Below the pieces are notes generated by a model that did no database searches, was not told the DNA's origin, and saw only the letters and a list, made by a program, of their open reading frames with translations. The position numbers were made by a program, and so were the translations under genes. A stretch of DNA of 12,195 nucleotides from JAHRAH01 sp051009015. GTDB lineage: Bacteria > Pseudomonadota > Gammaproteobacteria > Tethybacterales > Persebacteraceae. Where the stretch lies: NCBI GenBank assembly GCA_051009015.1, contig JBPCWZ010000057.1, positions 1 to 12,195 on the forward strand. The letters are read 5' to 3'. Shown here in pieces: positions 1 through 6,664 of the stretch (within the stretch, counting starts at the first letter, position 1; the number at the start of each line of letters is the position of its first letter).

Positions 1-355
1 TTGCCGCCAAATGCAAAGGCGTTTCGCCATCGTCATCTTGCGCCTTAATATCCGCGCCCGCTTTGACAAGGGCAAGCGCGGTTTCGGGTTGACCCCAATG
101 TGCCGCCAAATGCAAAGGCGTGAAGCCATATGCCTTTTTTGCGTCAATAGCCGCTCCCGCTTGGAGAAGGACAAGTATCGTTTCGGTTGAGCCGTATGCC
201 GCTGCCAAATGCAAAGGCGTCATGCCATCGTTATCTTTTGCATTGACATCCGCCCCGCCGACAATCAAACCCTTGACGGCGGTAACATCGCCGGTTGCCG
301 CCGCTTGATATAGCGAAATGTCGCCAACCAAAAGGTTGCTCAAAAACTTCATCAT
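1..355 (-). CDS. Ankyrin-repeat protein, C-terminal part beyond window
   Basis: The reading frame starts at the first of two ATGs (353-355) and stays open to the left edge, giving 118 residues without a stop, so the gene is partial. After a short start (MMKFLSNLL) come ankyrin repeats. Three copies of the G-x-T-P-L-H-L-A-A type motif lie near residues 44-52, 77-85 and 110-118, with the typical spacing of 33 residues, and a cap-like repeat near residues 15-40 reads AAATGDVTAVKGLI. Ankyrin repeats bind proteins; the partner cannot be read from sequence. A GAGGA ribosome binding site lies 7 bases before the start. The gene follows the small membrane-protein gene by 34 bases on the same strand, so they are probably co-transcribed. 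No signal peptide is visible, so a cytoplasmic or non-classically secreted protein is likely. In symbionts such proteins may act on hosts, but nothing here proves that. Confidence 0.9.
   Translation of the reverse strand, partial: MMKFLSNLLVGDISLYQAAATGDVTAVKGLIVGGADVNAKDNDGMTPLHLAAAYGSTETILVLLQAGAAIDAKKAYGFTPLHLAAHWGQPETALALVKAGADIKAQDDDGETPLHLAA
6..220 (-). repeat. 99-bp period repeat within the ankyrin gene
   Basis: The 17-base block GCCAAATGCAAAGGCGT (plus-strand reading) occurs unchanged at 6-22, 105-121 and 204-220, exactly 99 bases apart. It encodes the TPLHLA core of each ankyrin repeat. Identity at DNA level, not only protein level, suggests recent duplication or gene conversion among repeat units. 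Confidence 0.85.
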
Positions 356-389
356 TGGTCTGTCCTCTTTCCTGTTGTTGTGAGATGCC

Positions 390-605
390 TTAAACGCCGG
401 ACTCAGGCGGCTCGCCGTTTTTGCGGCGTTCATTTGCTTCCCGACGCTTTTGCTCTTCGGCTTTGCGGTCATTCTCTTCCGTTATAAGCCACGAAATCGC
501 AACCCCTCCGCACAAAGACAACGCCATTATCATCAGTTGGTCAAAGACCATCACAGAAACAAGTGCCAAAAAAAGCAAAAGAACCCACCGCATAGCGAGC
601 ATCAT
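390..605 (-). CDS. Small two-helix membrane protein, unknown function
   Basis: A 71-residue protein begins at ATG 603-605 (MMLAMRWVLLLFLALV). Two hydrophobic segments lie near residues 6-21 and 25-46. A highly charged, Glu/Arg/Lys-rich tail from about residue 47 (EENDRKAEEQKRREANERRK) ends in PPESGV. The tail is probably a short cytoplasmic helix. The frame is open further upstream to 743, but the strong extended -10 at 660-665 lies inside that extension, so I chose the internal start. A weak GGGA site sits 8 bases upstream. The ankyrin gene follows after 34 bases, so this protein may anchor or accompany it. I recognise no family; the hydrophobic and charged blocks favour a real gene over a chance frame. 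Confidence 0.55.
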   Translation of the reverse strand: MMLAMRWVLLLFLALVSVMVFDQLMIMALSLCGGVAISWLITEENDRKAEEQKRREANERRKNGEPPESGV

Positions 606-659
606 AACACAAATCCCGCTGCAAAATGGTAATTTTGGCGAAACTTCGCCGCCGATGGC

Positions 660-688
660 ATTATAACAAACGAGCGGTTTAGCACTTT
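660..688 (-). promoter_or_regulatory. Extended -10 promoter for the minus-strand ankyrin operon
   Basis: Read on the minus strand, TGTTATAAT gives a perfect -10 (660-665) with the extended TGn element. The region 17 bases further up has no good -35, as is usual for extended -10 promoters. Predicted transcription start is near 653, leaving a leader of about 48 bases before the ATG at 605. Confidence 0.5.
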
Positions 689-745
689 CACAACCGCCAT
701 CACCGGGCGACAAATGCAGAAAAAACCGAAAAACCACCGCCAAAG

Positions 746-774
746 TTGCGGATATCTCCAGTTAATGATACAAT
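746..774 (+). promoter_or_regulatory. Promoter for the ATPase/STAS cassette
   Basis: TTGCGG (746-751) and TACAAT (769-774, five of six matches to the -10 consensus) are separated by 17 bases. Predicted start of transcription is near 781. This argues against the ATG at 714 as the ATPase start, because it lies upstream of the promoter, and supports 801. It is divergent from the ankyrin-operon promoter at 660-688. Confidence 0.5.
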
Positions 775-781
775 GCGGGTT

Positions 782-799
782 ATGGGGGTTGCGGCGTAA
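782..799 (+). CDS. Five-codon mini-ORF before the ATPase gene
   Basis: ATG 782-784 opens MGVAA followed by TAA 797-799; a single G separates it from the ATPase ATG at 801. The mini-ORF start is 7 bases after the -10, where transcription would begin, so it could be translated leaderlessly and hand ribosomes to the ATPase gene. It may equally be chance; such short frames are common. Confidence 0.25.
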   Translation: MGVAA

Positions 800-800
800 G

Positions 801-1895
801 ATGAAAAAGCCGCGCAGAGACGGCGCCTATGTTCGCGTTATGTGCAGGCGGGCAGACAAACTCGCCGAGAGGCAAAGGCACCAAAAACGAGCAAGATTGC
901 ACAAGAACATGCGGCGGCAAGGCAAGCACCGCCTGATTGCCAGACAATCAAACCGTCAGCCCCGGGAACATATCAGACTGCCGGAGCAGTTGAGCTTGGC
1001 GCACAACTATAACGGCGTCGTCGAGCAGATAAATCGCATCAGGGATGTCGGCAATAAGCGGCTGTCCATCAATTTCAATCATGTCCGGCATGTCGGTGCA
1101 CCGGCGGCGCTGATGCTTGCTGCCGAACTGGAAGTCATCAAAATCAGGGACAATAGAAGATATGTGGCTAATGACCGCCGCTGGGACCCCAATGTGCGGT
1201 ATCAATTGGATAGTATGGGGTTGTTTGGCTTGCTGAAAGCCAAACATCAAACCGTCAAAACTAGCGGGGAACCGCTGGACGAGGATTTCGTCCGTTTTGT
1301 CTCCGGCTTTGGTGAGTTGGATGGGCAGGACATCATGAAAATTATCAACAATGTGGAGAAGGCATTTCCGGCGGGTAGCATTACCGCGCCATTTCTAACC
1401 TTCTTGTATGGCGGGATGGGCGAGGCGGTGACCAATACGCGGGACCACGCATATGCCGAAAATATGCGTGAGGACGAAACATCCCGTTGGTGGATTTCGG
1501 CGTCCGTGAATAAGACGAATGGCGAAATTAAAGTCATATGCTACGACCGGGGCTTAACCATACCCGGCACAATTTTCCAATCTCTCAAGAAAATAGAGGT
1601 GATTGGCGCATTTGTGCAGGGCGAATTAAACGACCAAAATATAGTAAAGGCGGCTATGCTTAAGCCCAAATCATCTACAAGGCAGCCGTTTAGGGGGCGC
1701 GGGCTGAAAGAGTTGGTAAGGTTGATTAATCACAACGGGCAGGGATGGCTGGAAATATACAGCCGGCGCGGGATGGTTAGATATGAGAAAAATGACATAT
1801 TCCCCGATGGAAATTACACTTCCAGCGCGTTAAAGCGCGAATTGCACGGAACTTTAGTAATTTGGGATATAATACCGTCCACGCTGGAGGAATAA
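801..1895 (+). CDS. STAS-like plus GHKL (histidine-kinase-type) ATPase protein
   Basis: This 364-residue protein has three parts. Residues 1-60 are very basic (KKPRR, RQRHQKRAR, RRQGKHR), possibly nucleic-acid binding. Residues 65-145 look like a STAS-type fold, with LSINFNHVRHVGAPAALMLA followed by a helix and LDSMGLFGLL. Residues 190-360 are a GHKL ATPase domain: N-box E208-A-V-T-N212-T-R-D215-H, G1 box D249-R-G-L-T-I-P, a glycine-rich G2 lid R298-G-R-G-L, and a closing G350-T. No phospho-acceptor histidine domain or receiver is present, so it is not a sensor kinase; it resembles the kinase side of partner-switching pairs. The start at 801 is chosen because the promoter lies at 746-774; the frame is open back to 714. 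The ribosome binding site of the next gene overlaps its last codons, so they are co-translated. Confidence 0.8.
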   Translation: MKKPRRDGAYVRVMCRRADKLAERQRHQKRARLHKNMRRQGKHRLIARQSNRQPREHIRLPEQLSLAHNYNGVVEQINRIRDVGNKRLSINFNHVRHVGAPAALMLAAELEVIKIRDNRRYVANDRRWDPNVRYQLDSMGLFGLLKAKHQTVKTSGEPLDEDFVRFVSGFGELDGQDIMKIINNVEKAFPAGSITAPFLTFLYGGMGEAVTNTRDHAYAENMREDETSRWWISASVNKTNGEIKVICYDRGLTIPGTIFQSLKKIEVIGAFVQGELNDQNIVKAAMLKPKSSTRQPFRGRGLKELVRLINHNGQGWLEIYSRRGMVRYEKNDIFPDGNYTSSALKRELHGTLVIWDIIPSTLEE

Positions 1896-1898
1896 CAG

Positions 1899-2243
1899 AT
1901 GGAAATTAACATTGCCAAAGCGTTTTCGCCGGTGCCGTTGGGGCGCCTCCGGAAGCACGGCAAAAAAACCGGGGAGGAATTCCGCGAGGATATCCTCTAT
2001 CCGAGCATTGCCAGGGCCATGGGCTCGGGGGATATCGTTGTTGTGACGCTGGATGGCATGAAAGGGTTTACCACCGCTTTCTTGGAAGAGGCATTTGGCG
2101 GGCTTGTGCGCGTGAAGGGACTCACTCTGGCGCAGATTGACGAGGTTCTCAAAATAGAGGCGACTGAAAAGCATTTGTCGTTTTACATTGAGGACATACA
2201 AGAATACATCCGCGATGCGGCGGAAAAGGCAGCATCGGCATGA
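1899..2243 (+). CDS. STAS-like protein of the DUF4325 type
   Basis: A 114-residue protein has the features I associate with the DUF4325 (STAS-like) family: an N-terminal FSPVPLGRLRKHGKKTGEEF block, FREDILYPSIARAM, a central strand VVVTLDGMKGFTTAFLEEAF with GGLVR, and a C-terminal amphipathic helix. The family is typically found beside ATP-binding proteins of GHKL type, as here. By analogy with anti-sigma-factor antagonists it may be the partner that the upstream ATPase binds or phosphorylates, but no specific phosphosite can be assigned from sequence. Translation starts from a strong GGAGGA (1886-1891) located in the last codons of the ATPase gene, 7 bases from the ATG. Its stop overlaps the next start by four bases (ATGA), so the three proteins are made together. 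Confidence 0.8.
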   Translation: MEINIAKAFSPVPLGRLRKHGKKTGEEFREDILYPSIARAMGSGDIVVVTLDGMKGFTTAFLEEAFGGLVRVKGLTLAQIDEVLKIEATEKHLSFYIEDIQEYIRDAAEKAASA

Positions 2244-2725
2244 AAGAGACGGAATGGTTGGATTCAGCGCTGGTTGTTGCCTTGGGGGCAACTTCCTGGG
2301 GGGTGGTATTGTCCGCTTTGATGGGATGTATCTTCAATTGGTACCGCGACAAGCGGGCGCGACAAAAGCGCATCGTTGAGGAATTTGAACATCTTTGCGG
2401 TGATTTTTTGAGAATCGCCGCCGAGTATTGGTCTTCTCCGGTTGATGACGGCAATCGCAGGAAGATGCAGTCGCTGGAGGGGCAAATTATTGCCTCGGAA
2501 TTCTTGCTGTCTCGCTTTATCAGCGAGAATTTTGGCAACAATGCCGCCAGTATGCGTGCGGCGATAAAAAATGTCCGCAGAGTTGTGACCGGCGGGGATT
2601 TTGGCAATGAAACCCGGTATGCAGACCAAGAGCGAATGACGATATCTATTGCGGCAATTGTCGAACTTCGCTTCGCGGCTCGTAAAAACAATCAGGCAGA
2701 TTTTTCGGCAATTGCCAAACAATGA
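2240..2725 (+). CDS. Single-pass membrane protein of the ATPase/STAS cassette
   Basis: A 161-residue protein has one hydrophobic segment (residues 9-33, SALVVALGATSWGVVLSALM). Basic residues then follow directly (YRDKRARQKR), placing the C-terminus in the cytoplasm by the positive-inside rule. The remaining 120 residues are predicted mostly helical and contain no motif I recognise; notable stretches are EEFEHLCGDFLRIAAEYW and QIIASEFLLSRF. The start overlaps the stop of the STAS-like gene (ATGA, 2240-2243), so its dose is tied to that of its partners. Position and topology suggest a membrane-bound output or effector of the module, for example a membrane-perturbing protein or a sensor docking point; that role is inference. 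A terminator-like hairpin follows 45 bases after its stop, so it appears to be the last gene of the operon. Confidence 0.75.
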   Translation: MKETEWLDSALVVALGATSWGVVLSALMGCIFNWYRDKRARQKRIVEEFEHLCGDFLRIAAEYWSSPVDDGNRRKMQSLEGQIIASEFLLSRFISENFGNNAASMRAAIKNVRRVVTGGDFGNETRYADQERMTISIAAIVELRFAARKNNQADFSAIAKQ

Positions 2726-2769
2726 CCATCGCAAAAGCACTGTCAATTTACCCGGCGGGCAAAAGTGAT

Positions 2770-2790
2770 AATCCGTAAAGCCGGATTTTT
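2770..2790 (+). terminator. Weak rho-independent terminator after the cassette
   Basis: AATCCG (2770-2775) pairs with CGGATT (2782-2787) around a six-base loop and is followed by three further T residues. The stem is only 6 bp, so termination may be partial, but the position, between the cassette and the his genes, fits. Confidence 0.45.
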
Positions 2791-2814
2791 GCTATATGTG
2801 CGCAAGCGCAAACC

Positions 2815-2890
2815 GCATGCTGGCAAATGGCAAATGACTGCCGATAACCGGCAACTGATTGCTGATAACTGCTATTTGATAACTGATTTG
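2815..2890 (+). repeat. Imperfect GATAAC-rich short repeats upstream of hisG
   Basis: CGATAACCG, TGATAACTG and TGATAACTG recur within about 50 bases, interspersed with GGCAAATGGCAAATG and GGCAACTGATTGCTG variants. The stretch is non-coding on the plus strand. Similar low-complexity filler of TGATAACTG type occurs between genes of many bacteria; no function is evident. It fills much of the 193-base gap between the cassette and hisG. Confidence 0.5.
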
Positions 2891-2904
2891 GGCGTTGTCG
2901 CCGT

Positions 2905-2910
2905 TATAAT
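2905..2910 (+). promoter_or_regulatory. Consensus -10 hexamer directly before hisG
   Basis: A perfect TATAAT ends 8 bases before the GTG start of hisG, so transcription would begin at or next to the start codon. The best -35 candidate, CTGATT at 2883-2888 with a 16-base spacer, matches only three of six positions. The arrangement suggests a leaderless hisG message. Confidence 0.45.
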
Positions 2911-2918
2911 TGGCGGTT

Positions 2919-3572
2919 GTGATTACTATTGCTGTTGCTAAGGGGCGGATTTGGCAGGAGGCGCTGCCTTTGCTTTGTGCGCTTGGGCTTGCGCCGAAGG
3001 CGGAGTGTGCGCGGTCGCGGCGGTTGATATTGCCGACTGATGATGACGGCGTCCGCCTCATCATCGCCCGCGCGCAGGATACTCCCACTTTTGTCGCTTG
3101 CGGGGCGGCGCAAATCGGCATTGCCGGGCGCGATGTGTTGATGGAAAAGCCGCTTGCCGATATCTGTCATCCGCTTGATTTGCAAATCGCCAAATGCCGG
3201 ATGGTCGTTGCCGCGCCGCCCGATGATGACAATGGCGGCGGCAAAAACAACACTTCCGCAAGCGGGGGGTTGGTTGTCGCTACCAAATATGTCAATACGG
3301 CGCGGGCGTTTTTTGCCAACAAGGGCATCGCGGCAAACTTCATCAAACTCGGCGGCAATATGGAAATAGCGCCGATGGTCGGGCTTGCCGATGCCATTGT
3401 GGACCTCGTCGACACCGGCAAAACCCTGCGCGACAACGGGCTGGAAGAAAAAGAAACCATCGCCGACATATCGGCAATGCTTATTGTCAATCGCATCGCC
3501 GCCCGCCGCCGCCGCGGCGATATTGTCAAACTTCAAAACCGCTTCGCCGAAGTTTGCGCGCCGAAACAATGA
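2919..3572 (+). CDS. hisG: ATP phosphoribosyltransferase, short form
   Basis: HisG catalyses the first step of histidine synthesis, joining ATP and PRPP to form phosphoribosyl-ATP. The protein is 217 residues, the size of the short HisG form that lacks the C-terminal regulatory domain and normally needs HisZ as partner; hisZ is not in this window. Recognisable segments are the N-terminal ITIAVAKGRIWQEA, DDDGVRLIIARAQDTPTFV (residues 41-59), CGAAQIGIAGRDVL, the GGNMEIAPMVGLADAIVDLV core (145-164) and the PRPP-binding loop DTGKTL (165-170). A Gly/Asn/Asp-rich loop at 102-114 looks like a lineage-specific insertion. The GTG at 2919 is preferred because it aligns with the family start; a TTG at 2910 is in frame but overlaps the -10. 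No clear ribosome binding site is present. The stop overlaps the hisD start (ATGA). Confidence 0.95.
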   Translation: MITIAVAKGRIWQEALPLLCALGLAPKAECARSRRLILPTDDDGVRLIIARAQDTPTFVACGAAQIGIAGRDVLMEKPLADICHPLDLQIAKCRMVVAAPPDDDNGGGKNNTSASGGLVVATKYVNTARAFFANKGIAANFIKLGGNMEIAPMVGLADAIVDLVDTGKTLRDNGLEEKETIADISAMLIVNRIAARRRRGDIVKLQNRFAEVCAPKQ

Positions 3573-4945
3573 CTCTGGATATCGCCCGCCTGCATTATGA
3601 CGATGGCGATTTTTTCGCCAAAGTGCGCGCCTTGCGAAACCCGCAAACTTCCGCGCAAACGGCGGCGGCGGCAAAAGTCGCCGATATTATCAGCCGCGTG
3701 CGCGGGGGCGGTTATGCGGCGTTGTGCGACATTAGCGCAAAACTGGACGGCGCGGTTAATGATGACGAAGTTTGCATAACGCTGGACGACAAGGCGCGCG
3801 CCGACATTATGGCAAAAGCCGATGTCAAACTTCTCGCCGCCTTGCAAACCGCAGCGGAAAGATTGCGCGAATATCACCGCCGCCAACTGCCAAAGGAGTG
3901 GCAAAAAGAGCGGCATAAGGAGCGGGCAAAAGAGCATCCGCAGGAGTGTTATCAACAATGGCAGTTTGCCGATGATGACGGCAATATTCTCGGCGAGCGG
4001 GCATCGCCGGTTGAGAGGGCGATGATATACGCCCCCGGCGGCAAGGCGGCATATCCGTCTTCGGTTTTGATGGGCGTTATTCCGGCGAAGGTTGCGGGCG
4101 TTAATGATGTTTGCGTATCCACTCCGGCGCGCGGCGGAGAAGTCAATAATGCGGTTTTGCTTGCCGCCGCCGTTGCCGGGGCGGATAGTGTTTGGAAGTT
4201 TGGCGGCGCGCAGGCGGTTGCCGCTTTTGCTTTCGGCTGTGCGCCCGTCCCCCGCGCGGATATTATCGCGGGTCCGGGAAATGTTTATGTATCGGAAGCA
4301 AAGCGGCAGTTATTCGGCGAAGTCGGTTTGGATTCCATCGCCGGTCCTTCGGAAGTGATGATTATTTTTGACAAGGGCGCAAACCCCCAATGGGTCGCCG
4401 CGGATTTGATAGCACAGGCGGAGCATGACGAAGATGCGGTGTGCATCGGCATTTGCGATTGTGATGTTGATGCGGTTTATGACGCTTTGGCTGCGCAACT
4501 GAAAACAACGCCGCGAAAAGCCATAGCCGCGCGCGCTTTGACAAAAGGCGGCGCGCTGATAACCGCCCGCGATATTTGTCAATGTTGCGAGATAGCAAAC
4601 GCCTTTGCGCCGGAACATCTGCAGGTAATGTGTCAAGATGCCGATGCCATTGCCGAAAAGATAACAACGGCGGGGGCGGTTTTTGTCGGCGCGCAAACGC
4701 CGGTTGCTTTTGGCGATTATTGCGCCGGAACAAATCATGTATTGCCAACCGGCGGGTCGGCGCGGTTTTTCTCCCCTTTGAGCGCGCGGCATTTTATCCG
4801 CCGCACTTCCTTCTTTCGCGCATCGCCAAAAGGCGCGGCAAAGTTGTCAAAAACAACGGCGACAATTGCCGATGCCGAAGGGTTTTATGCTCATTCCCAT
4901 TCCGCACTCTTGCGCGGCGATGATAACAACAACAACAAAAGATAA
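3569..4945 (+). CDS. hisD: Histidinol dehydrogenase
   Basis: HisD performs the last two oxidations of histidine synthesis, L-histidinol to L-histidine with NAD, using a zinc ion. The protein is 458 residues, about 25 longer than the E. coli enzyme (434). Diagnostic segments are YAPGGKAAYPSSVLM, the GPGNVYVSEAKRQLFG signature (236-251), SIAGPSEVMII and QAEHDEDA with zinc ligands Q283 and H286. D383 in GDYCAGTNHVLP and H442 in AEGFYAHSHS complete the zinc site, and E349-H350 in APEHL are the acid/base pair. Part of the extra length is a Lys/Glu-rich insert near residues 107-130 (PKEWQKERHKERAKEHPQEC). The C-terminus ends in an Asn-rich tail encoded by AAC repeats. ATG 3569 overlaps the hisG stop by four bases, so the two genes are translationally coupled; the frame is open to 3554 but that would enter hisG. 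Confidence 0.97.
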   Translation: MTLDIARLHYDDGDFFAKVRALRNPQTSAQTAAAAKVADIISRVRGGGYAALCDISAKLDGAVNDDEVCITLDDKARADIMAKADVKLLAALQTAAERLREYHRRQLPKEWQKERHKERAKEHPQECYQQWQFADDDGNILGERASPVERAMIYAPGGKAAYPSSVLMGVIPAKVAGVNDVCVSTPARGGEVNNAVLLAAAVAGADSVWKFGGAQAVAAFAFGCAPVPRADIIAGPGNVYVSEAKRQLFGEVGLDSIAGPSEVMIIFDKGANPQWVAADLIAQAEHDEDAVCIGICDCDVDAVYDALAAQLKTTPRKAIAARALTKGGALITARDICQCCEIANAFAPEHLQVMCQDADAIAEKITTAGAVFVGAQTPVAFGDYCAGTNHVLPTGGSARFFSPLSARHFIRRTSFFRASPKGAAKLSKTTATIADAEGFYAHSHSALLRGDDNNNNKR

Positions 4946-4947
4946 CA

Positions 4948-5949
4948 ATGACAACGGCAAACGACAATTGGCGGCAACTGCTTGACGAACGCAAGCAACA
5001 CTCCGGGCAAAAACTCGGCAAGTTGGAAGATGCCGTGGGGCAAATCGCGGTGTTGAACAAACTGCATCGCTTGTGCATTTATGTTACCGGTTCCTACGGG
5101 CGGCTGGAAGCGCACGACAAATCGGACATTGATTTGTTTTTTCTGCACGCGGGGACGCGCCAAAGCAACCGCATTGCCAAGTTGGACGAAGTCCCGCTTT
5201 ACGCCGCTTTGATAGAAGGCGTCCGTGATTTGGGCTTTCCGCCGTTTAGCAACGATGGCGAATATCTGAAAGTGCATTACCTTGGCGATTTGCTCGCCGA
5301 GATGGGCGGGCGCGGGGACGACTGGCAAAATCACTTTACCGCCCGAATGCTGCTTTTGCTGGAAAGCCGCCCGGTGCATAACGAAGGCGAATACAAGCGC
5401 GCCGCCGAAGAAGTCGTGCGCAGTTATTGCCGCGACATCTACGACAGCAACAAGGATTTTCGCAACGCGATATTTCTCATCAACGACATTTTGCGCTACT
5501 GGCGGACAATGTGCGTTAATTACGAATACCGCCGCAACGAACCGCACAGCGACATCGCCCGCTACAACAAAGATATGCTGCGCAACCTGAAACTCAAGTT
5601 CAGCAGAATGCTGCTTTGTTTTTCGGCGGTGCTGCTTTTGGTGCGCGAGGGGCAAAAGCCGACAATGGAAGAGATACTGCGCATTGTCCGACTTTCGCCG
5701 ATGGAGCGGCTTGAAGAAGCGGGGCGGGCTGTGGCGGGCGGAGAACAACTTGCCGCCGCCGTGCGCGATAACTATGCATGGTTTTTGGATAAAACCGGCA
5801 AAGAGGAGTGTGAAGTTTTGCGCTGGATAGAAGACAAAACCGAGCGCGAAAAGGCGCTTGTGCGCGCGCGGCAATTCGGCGATGATATGCACAACCTGAT
5901 TCGCAAAAGCGCCGGGCAAAGCGGCATTATGCGCTTTTTGGTTTTGTAG
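4948..5949 (+). CDS. Polymerase-beta-type nucleotidyltransferase, unknown target
   Basis: The 333-residue protein carries the nucleotidyltransferase signature: G48-S-Y-G-R52 followed by S59-D60-I-D62-L-F, the helix-turn and the two metal-binding aspartates. The third carboxylate is less certain; E105 or D114 in GEYLKVHYLGD are candidates. After about residue 125 it is helical (LLLLESRPVHNEGEY, FRNAIFLINDILRYWRTMCV), a layout reminiscent of DUF294/GlnD-like transferases. No HD domain, PII-binding ACT domain or cyclase motif is visible, so GlnD itself is excluded. Substrate could be a protein, an RNA end or a nucleotide; sequence does not decide. It begins two bases after the hisD stop with no ribosome binding site, so it is probably coupled to hisD translation, and it is followed 41 bases later by a 2H phosphoesterase, suggesting a making-and-breaking pair. 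Confidence 0.8.
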   Translation: MTTANDNWRQLLDERKQHSGQKLGKLEDAVGQIAVLNKLHRLCIYVTGSYGRLEAHDKSDIDLFFLHAGTRQSNRIAKLDEVPLYAALIEGVRDLGFPPFSNDGEYLKVHYLGDLLAEMGGRGDDWQNHFTARMLLLLESRPVHNEGEYKRAAEEVVRSYCRDIYDSNKDFRNAIFLINDILRYWRTMCVNYEYRRNEPHSDIARYNKDMLRNLKLKFSRMLLCFSAVLLLVREGQKPTMEEILRIVRLSPMERLEEAGRAVAGGEQLAAAVRDNYAWFLDKTGKEECEVLRWIEDKTEREKALVRARQFGDDMHNLIRKSAGQSGIMRFLVL

Positions 5950-5990
5950 TTTGCCTTTGGTGGATTTGTCGCGCGGGGAGGGTTTTGGCG

Positions 5991-6602
5991 ATGATTAGGG
6001 ATAACAACGGCGCGATTAAGAGTGTTGTTAGCAGGGCGGTTTTTTATGTCGTCCGCTTTGCCGATGCGCCGGTGATGGATATGCTAAACCTGATGCGCTT
6101 TGCCGCCGCGCCGGATGCCAAAAGGACGGCGCATATTACAGTGCGCGGACCCTGCAACCGCCGCATGTCAAAAGACGCCATCCGCCGCCTTTCGCGGATG
6201 ATTGAAGGGGCGGAAGTTTGCCTCGGCGGCATCGGCACTTTTTTTAATAAGCAACAAAACACCGTGTATCTGCATTGTCATTCCCCGGCGCTGAAAGCGA
6301 TATGGCACAAACCGCAACACTCCTACACCCCGCATCTGACTCTTTATGACGGCAAAAGCCGCGCCATCGCCGAAGAAATACGCGATGCGCTTGCCGATGC
6401 CGACATAAACCAAACCCGCCCGGCAACCGCCATCACCGAAATGCTATCACCATCAACAACCCCCGAACTCCGCCCCGCCATCCGCCCCGAAATGCTAAGG
6501 CAAATAACCGGCATAAAAACCGCCGATGAATTGGCAACCGCCAATTGGCAAACCCGCCTGCAAACAATAAAAACCACCGCCAACCATCTGGCAAAATTAT
6601 GA
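5991..6602 (+). CDS. 2H phosphoesterase (2'-5' RNA ligase/LigT-like)
   Basis: The 203-residue protein has the two H-x-T motifs that define the 2H phosphoesterase superfamily: H48-I-T50 in RTAHITVRG and H115-L-T117 in YTPHLTLYDG, each at the end of a strand and separated by 67 residues. Members cleave 2'-5' linkages, cyclic phosphates or cyclic nucleotides, or ligate RNA halves. The ordering, a short first lobe FYVVRFADAPVMDMLNLM, is typical. The C-terminal 70 residues are Ala/Thr-rich and not conserved in families I know. ATG 5991 is chosen because a strong GGGGAGGG (5975-5982) lies 8 bases upstream; a TTG at 5985 overlaps that spacing. It sits directly behind the nucleotidyltransferase gene, so it may reverse or process that enzyme's product. 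Confidence 0.8.
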   Translation: MIRDNNGAIKSVVSRAVFYVVRFADAPVMDMLNLMRFAAAPDAKRTAHITVRGPCNRRMSKDAIRRLSRMIEGAEVCLGGIGTFFNKQQNTVYLHCHSPALKAIWHKPQHSYTPHLTLYDGKSRAIAEEIRDALADADINQTRPATAITEMLSPSTTPELRPAIRPEMLRQITGIKTADELATANWQTRLQTIKTTANHLAKL

Positions 6603-6664
6603 CAAGGGCAAATCCGCCGCCTTTTTGTTGTTTTTGGTAGATAGCGGAAAAGTTTTTGGCGAAT

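Noticed and set aside
714..800. Upstream extension of the ATPase to ATG 714
   Set aside because: Lies over and upstream of the promoter at 746-774 and adds a non-conserved stretch; 801 fits promoter position better.
801..1895. Two-component sensor histidine kinase
   Set aside because: No dimerisation/phospho-acceptor H-box and no response regulator neighbour; only the ATP-binding GHKL boxes are present, next to a STAS-like partner.
2904..3674. 256-codon minus-strand frame opposite hisG
   Set aside because: Antisense shadow of hisG and the hisD start; the plus strand is unambiguously the coding strand by family similarity.
4891..5919. Long open frame of 342 codons on the minus strand opposite the nucleotidyltransferase gene
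   Set aside because: It mirrors the codon structure of a plus-strand gene with clear motifs; its translation is low in recognisable folds and rich in repeated Ala/Val/His/Gln runs typical of an antisense shadow.
4948..6602. Classical CBASS or MNT/HEPN toxin-antitoxin system
   Set aside because: No effector, ubiquitin-like ancillary gene or HEPN motif lies beside the nucleotidyltransferase; the neighbour is a 2H phosphoesterase.
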